A stretch of 64,000 nt of DNA from Fusobacteria bacterium ZRK30 (lineage in GTDB: Bacteria; Fusobacteriota; Fusobacteriia; Fusobacteriales; Fusobacteriaceae). The notes beneath the pieces are model-generated. The model searched no databases. It was given only the letters and a program-made list of their open reading frames with translations, and was not told the DNA's origin. How positions within the stretch are numbered: position 1 is the first letter of the stretch; every line of letters begins with the position of its first letter. Both the position numbers and the translations under genes were made by a program. Positions 1 to 8,040 of this stretch are shown piece after piece. The stretch spans positions 930,001 to 994,000 of the forward strand of contig CP102405.1 of NCBI GenBank assembly GCA_024628785.1, written 5' to 3'.

Positions 1-60
1 CAGAAACAAAATGGAATTTTTTGAAATTTAACAGGAAAACAGTTAAAATATAGGAAAGAT

Positions 61-92
61 AAAAAAGAGTAGCTTAAGCTACTCTTTTTTTA
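61..92. terminator. Intrinsic terminator upstream of uvrB
   Basis: A perfect 20-bp dyad (AGAGTAGCTT/AAGCTACTCT, 66-85) is flanked by A-runs and followed by seven T. It would end a gene lying left of the window, or act in both directions. Confidence 0.8.
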
Positions 93-131
93 TCTTTCTT
101 GATTAAAAAAAATGAAACAGGGAGGGCTAAG

Positions 132-2108
132 ATGTTTAAATTAGTGTCAAATTACACCCCTACAGGAGATCAGCCAAGTGCTATAAAAACTCTGGTAGAG
201 GGGTTAAATAATAATTATAGGGATCAGACATTATTAGGAGTAACGGGATCAGGGAAAACATTTACCATAGCCAATATAATTAAGGAAACCAATAGACCGG
301 CTCTTATTATGGCTCCCAATAAAACTCTGGCAGCACAACTATATTCGGAGTATAAAAAGTTTTTCCCTGAGAATGCAGTAGAATATTTTGTATCCTACTA
401 TGATTACTACCAGCCAGAGGCTTATATTCCCTCTACAGACACGTTTATAGAAAAAGACTCATCTATCAACGATGAGATCGATAAAATGCGACATTCGGCT
501 ACTGCGGCCCTCTTAACCAGGAAAGATGTTATAATAGTAGCTTCTGTATCGGCCATCTATGGATTAGGATCACCTGAAACATATAAGAAGATGACCCTGG
601 CTATCGATCTTAAGAGCGGTATGAGCCGAGATGAAGTTATGAAAAAATTAATATATTTAAGGTATGAAAGAAATGATATAGCCTTTGAGAGGGGAAAATT
701 CAGAGTCAAGGGAGACATTATAGATATCTATCCTGTTTATCAGGAAAGTGGGTACAGGCTGGAATACTGGGGGGATGAACTGGAAAGTATCTCTGAAATA
801 AACACCCTTACAGGTCAGAGTATAAAAAGAAATATTCAGAGGATAATGATCATGCCAGCTACCCACTACCTGACAGAAGGGGAGAAATTGGAGCAGATCA
901 TGGAGGAGATAAAAAATGATCTGGAGATCCAGGTGGAAAAATTTGAAAACAAAGGAAAACTTCTGGAAGCCCAGAGGATAAAACAGAGAACTGAGTATGA
1001 CCTGGAGATGATAAAGGAGATCGGTTACTGTAAGGGGATAGAAAACTATTCCAGATATCTGTCGGGTAAAAAAGAGGGAGAGAAACCCCATACACTACTG
1101 GAATACTTTCCCGATAATTTTTTAATCTTTATAGATGAATCCCACATAGGACTGGCCCAGATTGGCGGGATGTACAAGGGAGACAGGTCCAGAAAAACAA
1201 CTTTAGTGGAAAATGGATTTAGGTTACCATCTGCTTTAGACAACAGACCCCTAAAATTTGAAGAATTCAGAGAGGTAGGAGGGCAGATGGTATTTGTTTC
1301 GGCCACCCCTGGAGACTTTGAATTGGAAAATAGTGAGTCTGTAGCAGAACAACTGGTTCGTCCTACAGGGATTGTAGAGCCTAAGATAATAATAAAACCG
1401 ACTAAAAACCAGGTGGATGATCTTCTGGAGGAGATAAGGTTGAGGGTAGAGAAAAAACAATGTGTTTTAGTGACTACCCTGACAAAAAAAATGGCAGAGG
1501 AGCTGACAGAATATTACCTTGATTTAGGAGTGAGGGTGAAATATATGCATTCCGGGGTAGATACTTTGGAAAGAATCGAGATAATTCGGGGATTAAGAAA
1601 AAAGGAATTTGATGTATTAGTAGGAATAAATCTATTGAGGGAAGGATTAGATATTCCAGAGGTATCCTTGGTGGCTATATTAGAGGCAGATAAGGAAGGG
1701 TTTTTAAGGAGCAGGAGATCACTGATACAGACCATGGGAAGAGCAGCCAGAAATATAGAGGGAGAAGCTATCCTGTATGCAGATGTTATTACAAAATCTA
1801 TGGCAGAAGCTATCTCAGAAACAGACAGAAGAAGGGAAAAACAGCTAGAATATAATATAAATAATAATATAGATCCAAGATCCACTATAAATGAGATATC
1901 GGAAGATCTTTTAAATCTCGATTATGGTTTAGATATAGATGAGATAAATGAAGAGGTAATGGTATATAGTTCTAAAAAGGATATAGTAGAGCAGATAGAA
2001 AGATTAAAGGCTGAAATAAGTCAGTTAGCTGGAGAATTGGATTTTGAAGGAGCTATAAAAAAGAGAGATGAGATGTTAAAATTAGACAAATTATTGTTGG
2101 AAATATAG
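132..2108 (+). CDS. uvrB: Excinuclease ABC subunit UvrB
   Basis: UvrB is the damage-verifying helicase-like subunit of nucleotide excision repair; it is loaded by UvrA and recruits UvrC. The 658-aa protein has the usual length. Walker A (GVTGSGKT) lies near residue 36. The beta-hairpin region [12 protein letters not shown] follows, then DESH (Walker B), the helicase motifs VSATPGDFE and QTMGRAARN, and a C-terminal UVR motif around [14 protein letters not shown], which contacts UvrC. The ATG at 132 is chosen because GGAGG sits 7 nt before it; an upstream in-frame TTG at 99 has no ribosome binding site. It opens a co-directional DNA-metabolism cluster. Confidence 0.97.
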   Translation: MFKLVSNYTPTGDQPSAIKTLVEGLNNNYRDQTLLGVTGSGKTFTIANIIKETNRPALIMAPNKTLAAQLYSEYKKFFPENAVEYFVSYYDYYQPEAYIPSTDTFIEKDSSINDEIDKMRHSATAALLTRKDVIIVASVSAIYGLGSPETYKKMTLAIDLKSGMSRDEVMKKLIYLRYERNDIAFERGKFRVKGDIIDIYPVYQESGYRLEYWGDELESISEINTLTGQSIKRNIQRIMIMPATHYLTEGEKLEQIMEEIKNDLEIQVEKFENKGKLLEAQRIKQRTEYDLEMIKEIGYCKGIENYSRYLSGKKEGEKPHTLLEYFPDNFLIFIDESHIGLAQIGGMYKGDRSRKTTLVENGFRLPSALDNRPLKFEEFREVGGQMVFVSATPGDFELENSESVAEQLVRPTGIVEPKIIIKPTKNQVDDLLEEIRLRVEKKQCVLVTTLTKKMAEELTEYYLDLGVRVKYMHSGVDTLERIEIIRGLRKKEFDVLVGINLLREGLDIPEVSLVAILEADKEGFLRSRRSLIQTMGRAARNIEGEAILYADVITKSMAEAISETDRRREKQLEYNINNNIDPRSTINEISEDLLNLDYGLDIDEINEEVMVYSSKKDIVEQIERLKAEISQLAGELDFEGAIKKRDEMLKLDKLLLEI

Positions 2109-2125
2109 GTGATTAGGAGGAAATC

Positions 2126-3265
2126 ATGAAAAATATAAAAGTAGACAGATTTCTAAAGAAATACGATAAGATGCTGCCTGTCTATAATGAGATGGTAGAG
2201 GTTATACAAGAGATCTTTGAAAATGAGATTGAAAACAGGGATTATAGACTTCAAAGTATAGATTTTCGAATAAAAACCAAGGGAAGTTTGAGCAAAAAAA
2301 TTCATGATAAGGGGAGAAAATACCAGAGGTTATCCGATATTACCGATGTTGTAGGAGTCAGAGTAGTTACTTTTATGGAGGATCAGGTAGACATAGCTGC
2401 TGAAAAAATAAAAGAATTTTTTGTGATAGATGAAAAAAATACTATCGATAAGAGAAAAGCATTGGATCCTAGATCTTTTGGATATCTGTCTCTGCATTAT
2501 GTAGTTTCATTTCCATTGGAAGAGAAATATAAAAAATTTAAAGGGATAAGGTTTGAGATTCAGATAAGGAGTCTTCTACAGCATACTTGGGCTACCATAG
2601 AACATGATTTGGGGTATAAAAGCAGGATAGGAATCCCAGATGAATTGATAAGAAGTTTCTCTAGAGTCGCAAGTTTACTGGAGTTAGCTGATAAGGAATT
2701 TGTAAATATAAAACAGGATCTGATAAAATATGAGGAAAAAGTACATGATTCTATGAAGATGGGGAAAAATATGCCTAGTGATAGCCCGTTAAATAATATA
2801 ACCATTAGGTATTTTATGGAAAATAATATTATCTTGAATAAACTTTTTAGAGAGACTCTGGCAGAACTTAACTTAGAGGAAGAGGCCAGGGAGGAAGCCC
2901 CAGTAGAGATAATAAAATTATTGAACTATTTTAAATTAAAGAGGATAGGAGACCTAGAAACTATACTCCAGACTAAAAAAAGAGAAATAATTTTTGTAAC
3001 CAATAAAATAGTCCAGGAAACAGGGGAAAATGTAATAGAGAAAAGAGGTATATTTTATTCCATGGCCTATGTGTTGCTCGGAGGAGAACCACTCAGTGAG
3101 AAGTTAAAATTTTTAGAGATGTTTAAGATATTAACCGATGACGAGAGAAAAGGGATGGCAGAGATGATGGAGAAATATCATCTGGAATATAAAAATAAAT
3201 CCAAAAAGCCCACTAAATATTCCTTAAAGAATATTATTTTCAGAAACAAAAAGGGGGCTAAATGA
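2126..3265 (+). CDS. RelA/SpoT-domain (p)ppGpp synthetase-like protein
   Basis: A small-alarmone-synthetase-type protein expected to transfer pyrophosphate from ATP to GDP/GTP. Residues about 45-170 carry the family motifs: KTKGSLSKKI, ITDVVGVRVV, GYLSLHYVV and EIQIRSLLQHTWATIEHD. The EIQIR glutamate and WATIEH segment are the synthetase signature. There is no HD hydrolase domain before it and no TGS or ACT domain after it, so it is not a long Rel. At 379 aa it is longer than RelQ/RelP-type enzymes (about 210 aa), with some 200 extra C-terminal residues of unrecognised, mostly helical character. The ribosome binding site is AGGAGG. Its stop overlaps the start of the next gene by 4 nt (ATGA), implying translational coupling. 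Product and direction of catalysis are inferred from family motifs. Confidence 0.85.
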   Translation: MKNIKVDRFLKKYDKMLPVYNEMVEVIQEIFENEIENRDYRLQSIDFRIKTKGSLSKKIHDKGRKYQRLSDITDVVGVRVVTFMEDQVDIAAEKIKEFFVIDEKNTIDKRKALDPRSFGYLSLHYVVSFPLEEKYKKFKGIRFEIQIRSLLQHTWATIEHDLGYKSRIGIPDELIRSFSRVASLLELADKEFVNIKQDLIKYEEKVHDSMKMGKNMPSDSPLNNITIRYFMENNIILNKLFRETLAELNLEEEAREEAPVEIIKLLNYFKLKRIGDLETILQTKKREIIFVTNKIVQETGENVIEKRGIFYSMAYVLLGGEPLSEKLKFLEMFKILTDDERKGMAEMMEKYHLEYKNKSKKPTKYSLKNIIFRNKKGAK

Positions 3266-4722
3266 AAAAAATAGAGTATTATGGGGAATTTTTAGAGAAG
3301 CTCAGTGAGTATTTAGGGGTACAATTAAAGCTAAAAGCTCATGGTAATCATGTGGAATTTATACCTGAATTTAATTCAAAATTTATTAAGAAAACTCTGG
3401 AACATATAGGTGAGATTTTTGAGATCTTGGATATAATCTTAGAGGAATACTATGAGGAAAATAATAATATCTACTTTACCGATCTGATAGAGGAATTTTC
3501 TCAAAAATTAATAGGGCACATGGTAAAGGAAAAGTTGGTAGTCACAAGTGAACAGATGAACTTTATGGATACCATAAAAAGGATATGTAATGAAACTTAT
3601 GAAAGTGAAAATTCAAGTTTAAATATATTACTTTTTAAAAACAGGGAAATTATCCCAGAGGAATTGAAAAAAATGGGGTTAAATTTCCTTCCCTTTGATA
3701 CTCCTAAAAAAATAGAGGAGATATTTAAAGAGAAACTATCCCTGAAGATGTTAAATGGGGATAATTTGGTGTTGATCATTGATAGTGACTTCAGAGGTTA
3801 TGGATTAGGAGTAAATGATGAGAAAAATAAGGTGTTCAAGGAGAGGATGCTGGTTAAACTAAGGAGTCAAAATAACGGATATTTAATCTCATTTATATCC
3901 ATGTTATCTAAAAACATTTTAAGCTATATAGATAAAGACAGTATAAGTGTAGAAGTTAAGGCTGGATTTAAGATGAGTGAGGAAAAGATAGAAAAATTGG
4001 TTAAATATTCTAACGAAGAGATGATCTCATCTAAAGTTCTTTTTAACACTTATAATAAGGAAAAGAGAGAGAGATTCCCTTATATCTATATGGAAATTAA
4101 AAATAAAGAGTTAAAATTATATTTACAGAATTCTATAGACAACTACCTTTCATACAGGGGAGGGAAATGGAAGTTAAAATCTTTTCATATATTAAAATTT
4201 TTGATTATAGAAAAATTTTACATGGATTCTTTTGTATTTCACCTTTTTAATGATAAAATAGAAAAAAAAGATATAATTGAAAATATTATAATGAATGTAG
4301 ATGTTTTGGTCTGCCTCATTAAAAACCTCCTGGAAGAAGGCAAGGGAGGACTTTTTATAATTCTAGAGAGAAGTATAAAAAAAATAGAGAGGGAAAAGAT
4401 ATTTGTAGGGGGAAATGAAGACAACAGCATATATAAAAGGACAGTTTTAAAGGATGGCAATAATACCAGAATAAAAAATCATAATTTTGAATATTTGAAG
4501 CTAATATCTAAAGTAGATGGTGCTGTGACCCTGGACAATGAATTTAACCTTTTATCATTCGGCAGATTGGTGAAACTGGATATGAATGGAAGTAAGGAGA
4601 AGGTCGAAGGGGCCAGAACTGCTGCTGCAATAAGCGGGTCTAAATATGGCTTAGCTATAAAGGTATCCGAAGATAAAAAAATAACTGTTTGGGAAGATGG
4701 GATAAAAATATTGGAGATATAA
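3262..4722 (+). CDS. Unknown protein with a C-terminal DAC (diadenylate cyclase)-like domain
   Basis: I do not recognise the first 350 or so residues of this 486-aa protein. They are charged and mixed alpha/beta, with no signal peptide or membrane segment. The last 125 residues follow the order of a DisA_N/DAC domain: GGLFIILER (362-370, compare GALIVIE), DGA (419-421), then GARTAAA (450-456) and KVSEDKKITVWEDG. In true diadenylate cyclases the second motif is GTRHRAA; here RHR reads RTA, so ATP handling is probably changed. A ligand-sensing or inactive DAC-like domain is more likely than a c-di-AMP synthase. The gene starts inside the stop of the alarmone-synthetase gene, which suggests a shared role. 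Function not established. Confidence 0.55.
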   Translation: MKKIEYYGEFLEKLSEYLGVQLKLKAHGNHVEFIPEFNSKFIKKTLEHIGEIFEILDIILEEYYEENNNIYFTDLIEEFSQKLIGHMVKEKLVVTSEQMNFMDTIKRICNETYESENSSLNILLFKNREIIPEELKKMGLNFLPFDTPKKIEEIFKEKLSLKMLNGDNLVLIIDSDFRGYGLGVNDEKNKVFKERMLVKLRSQNNGYLISFISMLSKNILSYIDKDSISVEVKAGFKMSEEKIEKLVKYSNEEMISSKVLFNTYNKEKRERFPYIYMEIKNKELKLYLQNSIDNYLSYRGGKWKLKSFHILKFLIIEKFYMDSFVFHLFNDKIEKKDIIENIIMNVDVLVCLIKNLLEEGKGGLFIILERSIKKIEREKIFVGGNEDNSIYKRTVLKDGNNTRIKNHNFEYLKLISKVDGAVTLDNEFNLLSFGRLVKLDMNGSKEKVEGARTAAAISGSKYGLAIKVSEDKKITVWEDGIKILEI

Positions 4723-4793
4723 TTCTTTCTCTTTACTTTTAATAACCATAAAACGGATATCTGTAGATGAGAGAGGGCAAAGAGGAGAAATAT

Positions 4794-5993
4794 ATGAAGG
4801 ATAGGATATTTACAGTAAGTCAGATGAATAAGATGGTAAAGGAATATTTGGAGGGAAACGACAGTTTTAATAATTTTTTCCTTAAAGGGGAGATTTCAGG
4901 GATAAATTACTATAAGAGCGGCCATCTGTATTTTACCCTTAAAGACAGTAGGGCAAGTGTAAAATGTGTATCTTTTGGATATAAATTTAAAAAGATACCG
5001 GAGGACTTGAAAGAGGGGGATAAGATAAAATTATTTGGAAAGGTGACTCTCTATGAAGCTAACGGGAACTATCAAATACTGGTAGCCCATGTGGAAAAAG
5101 AGGGAACTCTGGGGAAACTCTTTGAGGAACTGGAAAGGACTAAAAGAGAGTTGGCTAAAGAGGGTTATTTTGACGCAAAATATAAACTGCCTATTCCCAA
5201 ATTACCTCAAAATATAGGGGTAGTAACTTCTGGAACAGGAGCGGCAGTAAAAGATATAATAAATACAGCTAAACTCAGATATGAAAATATAAATATCTAT
5301 GTCTATTCTGCCAAGGTTCAGGGAATAGGCTCTGAAGATGAGATCATAAAGGGAATAAAAACTCTGGATAAGATGGAGGAGATTGATCTTATCATAGCAG
5401 GACGGGGAGGAGGAAGTGTAGAAGACCTGTGGTCATTCAATAAAAAAGAGGTGGCTCTGGCATACTTTAACACTAAAACGCCCATTGTTTCAGCTGTGGG
5501 CCATGAGATAGACAACCTTTTGACAGATCTTACAGCAGATATGCGAGCTTCTACTCCGACCCATGCAGCGGAGTTAGTCGTTCCCAGAAAAGACCAGTTG
5601 ATGGAAATGTTGGAAGATAGGAGGAGAAAGCTAAATAACAGCCTGCTGGCCAATTTACAGAAGAAAAAGGAAAAATTAGAAACTTTAAAAAGAAGTTATA
5701 TCTTGAGGAGTTATTTAGAGACAGTTGTAGACAGGAATAACCTGTTAATGGACAGGGAAGACAGGTTAAAAAAAGCTATTAACAATAGCTTAATGCAAAA
5801 AAAACACCTTTTAGAAGTGAGGATGGAAAAACTCCGTTCATTGAACCCAGAAGGGATATTAAAGAGGGGATATACTATAACTAAAGCAGGAAATAAGATT
5901 ATAAGAGGGGCAGGAGAACTAAAAATAGATGAAAAAATAGAGATTATATATCACGATGGTAGTGTAATCAGTAGAGTAGAGGAGATAAAATAG
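4794..5993 (+). CDS. xseA: Exodeoxyribonuclease VII large subunit
   Basis: Catalytic subunit of exonuclease VII, which degrades single-stranded DNA from either end to short oligonucleotides. The N-terminal OB-fold (about residues 1-100, with FFLKGEISGINYYKSGHLYF) is followed by the nuclease core with GVVTSGTGAAVKDI, GRGGGSVEDLWSFN and VGHEIDNLLTDLTADMRAS, then a helical region and a conserved C-terminal ending (LKRGYTITKAG). The ATG at 4794 is preferred over 4767 because AGAGGAGA lies just before it and the protein then begins at the family position (399 aa). No xseB follows; the next gene encodes a TPR protein and starts on the base after the stop codon. Confidence 0.95.
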   Translation: MKDRIFTVSQMNKMVKEYLEGNDSFNNFFLKGEISGINYYKSGHLYFTLKDSRASVKCVSFGYKFKKIPEDLKEGDKIKLFGKVTLYEANGNYQILVAHVEKEGTLGKLFEELERTKRELAKEGYFDAKYKLPIPKLPQNIGVVTSGTGAAVKDIINTAKLRYENINIYVYSAKVQGIGSEDEIIKGIKTLDKMEEIDLIIAGRGGGSVEDLWSFNKKEVALAYFNTKTPIVSAVGHEIDNLLTDLTADMRASTPTHAAELVVPRKDQLMEMLEDRRRKLNNSLLANLQKKKEKLETLKRSYILRSYLETVVDRNNLLMDREDRLKKAINNSLMQKKHLLEVRMEKLRSLNPEGILKRGYTITKAGNKIIRGAGELKIDEKIEIIYHDGSVISRVEEIK

Positions 5994-6887
5994 ATGAAAA
6001 AATTATTGATAGTGTTATTTATTGGGATAGTCTCAATAGGGTATGCAGAAGTTCAGGATGGTTTTATTACAGAAAATACTTATAAAATGACAGAGAACAC
6101 ACTTGGAACCTATGAAAAATATATGGAGGCAGGAGAGGACTCTTATTTAGAGGGAAATTACAGTGATTCGTTGGATTTTTATTTGAATGCCTTTAAGGTG
6201 AAAAAAGATGATATAGAATCTCTTCGTGGGGTGGCTAGATCATATGAGGGACTGAACCAGCCGGAGAAAGCTTTGGGAGTATATAGAAAAATTTTAAAAG
6301 TAAACCCTGAAGATATAAAAGCGTTGCAAAAAAAACTTATTTTAGATAAAAAAAATGTTTCTAAGTGGGGATACGATAAAAAAGAGGAATATTTTGAGGA
6401 GTTTGAAAACTATCTGAAGAAAACTAATTATGTAAACAGCGAGGATATTTATACCTTGGGAAGTATATATATGAATGATAAATCTTTTGAAAGAGCTTAT
6501 ACTGTATTTAAGAGGGATAAGGCTGGCGATTACAGAAATTATTTCGGTACAGCTACAACTGCCAGATTTTTAGGAAAATATGATACTGCTATTACATTCT
6601 ATAACAAACTTTTATCTGTAAAACCAGATTTTTATAGAGGGTATCTCGGACTGGGAACTTCTTACCAGATGAAAGGAAATTATGATAAGGCAATAGAAAA
6701 TATGGAGAAATATCTGATCTACCAGGAGGACGAAAACGTCTATATAGCCATGGCGAATATCTATATGGCAGAGGATAGATACAGCAGTGCTAAAGATATT
6801 TTGGAGAGGGCACAGGTTAAATTTCCTGACTCGAAGAAAATAAGAAAAAATTTAGGGTATATATATAGTAAGTTAGGGAGAAATTAA
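5994..6887 (+). CDS. Exported TPR-repeat protein
   Basis: A 297-aa protein with a Sec signal peptide (KKLLIVLFIGIVSIGYA, cleavage likely after residue 18) and several tetratricopeptide repeats. These include SYLEGNYSDSLDFYLNAFKV, KALGVYRKILKVNPED, YDTAITFYNKLLSVKPD and YDKAIENMEKYL. TPR arrays are protein-binding scaffolds. The location is probably periplasm or outer membrane, but there is no lipobox. The start codon abuts the xseA stop without a gap, so the two are probably co-transcribed and translationally coupled although no shared role is evident. No specific function can be assigned. Confidence 0.75.
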   Translation: MKKLLIVLFIGIVSIGYAEVQDGFITENTYKMTENTLGTYEKYMEAGEDSYLEGNYSDSLDFYLNAFKVKKDDIESLRGVARSYEGLNQPEKALGVYRKILKVNPEDIKALQKKLILDKKNVSKWGYDKKEEYFEEFENYLKKTNYVNSEDIYTLGSIYMNDKSFERAYTVFKRDKAGDYRNYFGTATTARFLGKYDTAITFYNKLLSVKPDFYRGYLGLGTSYQMKGNYDKAIENMEKYLIYQEDENVYIAMANIYMAEDRYSSAKDILERAQVKFPDSKKIRKNLGYIYSKLGRN

Positions 6888-6957
6888 GTGGTGAAAAATT
6901 AAATAAAAAAGGTTTTTAAATTATATTTTGATTAAAACTGTCGTGGAGGTGAAAGCT

Positions 6958-8013
6958 TTGGATTCTTGGTATAAATTGAGAGTGGCAGGAGTAAGAGACA
7001 GTATAATAATTAAACTGATGAATTTGTGTGAAGAATTTGAAGAAATTTTCCTCCATGACAGGGTATTTTATAATAAAATTATGAGGTTTAAATATGAGGA
7101 TATTGATAAAATTTTAAATTCTTATAAAATTAATCTTGATTTTTATAGGGAAAAGATGCTAGATTTAAATATTGAAACAATTTCTATAAAGGAAAGAGAG
7201 TATCCATTATATTTAAAAAATATCTCACATCCACCGGTATTTCTATACATAAAGGGAAAGATGACCTTTTATGATAAAAATATAGGAGTAGTCGGAACAC
7301 GGAAGATGAGTAGTTATGGGGAATCTGCGTGCAGGGAATTAGTAGGAGATTTAGTAGGGGCAGGAGTTACTATAACTAGTGGACTAGCAATTGGAGTAGA
7401 TGTAACTGCTCATAAGAGGGCCTTGAACCTAGGTGGAAATACCATAGCTGTTGTAGGAAGCGGATTAGATGTAATCTATCCTCCTCAAAACAAATATGAA
7501 TGGGAAAGGATAGCCAGAGAAGGGACCCTTATAAGTGAATATCCATTGGGCACTCCTCCAGAGAGGTATAATTTTCCCAGGAGAAATAGGATAATAGTGG
7601 GATTGACCAGGGGAGTTACAGTAGTAGAGAGTTATAAAAAAGGCGGAAGTTTAATAACTGCTAAACTGGCTTTAGAGGAAGGCAGAGATGTGTTTGTTAT
7701 TCCGGGATTTCCAGGCTATATCTCCTTTGAGGGTAATAATAATCTCATCAAAGACTCCTATGGTAAGTTAATTACCTGTGGAAAAGATATATTAGAGGAG
7801 TATGGCTGGGATGGTAAAAACCAAATTAATGTAAAAATAGATATAGATCCGGAAGAGGAAAAAGTATATAGTGCATTGGTTGTAGAAAAAAGTTTGGATG
7901 AACTGATGACAGAAACACATATCCCTATAGGGAAACTTTTAGGATTATTGACAAATTTAGAATTAAAAAAACTTGTGAGAGCTATTGCAGGTGGTAAATA
8001 TAGAAGAGTGTAG
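6958..8013 (+). CDS. dprA: DNA-processing protein DprA
   Basis: DprA/Smf loads RecA on incoming single-stranded DNA during natural transformation. The Rossmann-fold core is clear: YIKGKMTFYDKNIGVVGTRK, then SSYGESACRELVGDL, SGLAIGVDVTAHKRAL, AVVGSGLDVIYPPQN, SEYPLGTPPERYNFPRRNRII and SYKKGGSLITAKLALEEGRDV. The last 60 residues look like the DML1-type winged helix (SLDELMTETHIPIGKLLGLLTNLEL). I start at TTG 6958 because GGAGGT ends 8 nt upstream; the upstream TTG at 6928 has no ribosome binding site and would add only ten residues. It lies 27 nt before topA, as in many bacteria. Confidence 0.95.
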   Translation: MDSWYKLRVAGVRDSIIIKLMNLCEEFEEIFLHDRVFYNKIMRFKYEDIDKILNSYKINLDFYREKMLDLNIETISIKEREYPLYLKNISHPPVFLYIKGKMTFYDKNIGVVGTRKMSSYGESACRELVGDLVGAGVTITSGLAIGVDVTAHKRALNLGGNTIAVVGSGLDVIYPPQNKYEWERIAREGTLISEYPLGTPPERYNFPRRNRIIVGLTRGVTVVESYKKGGSLITAKLALEEGRDVFVIPGFPGYISFEGNNNLIKDSYGKLITCGKDILEEYGWDGKNQINVKIDIDPEEEKVYSALVVEKSLDELMTETHIPIGKLLGLLTNLELKKLVRAIAGGKYRRV

Positions 8014-8040
8014 TAAAGACAAAATATTGGAGTGATAGAA

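Noticed and set aside
657-1885. Overlapping antisense ORFs opposite uvrB
   Set aside because: All are shadows with improbable composition (Phe, Leu, Ser, Pro) and no ribosome binding sites.
2126-3265. Bifunctional Rel/SpoT hydrolase-synthetase
   Set aside because: No HD domain, TGS or ACT domain is present; only the synthetase motifs are.
3262-4722. Active c-di-AMP synthase
   Set aside because: The RHR triad expected in the second motif reads RTA; DGA alone is not enough to claim activity.
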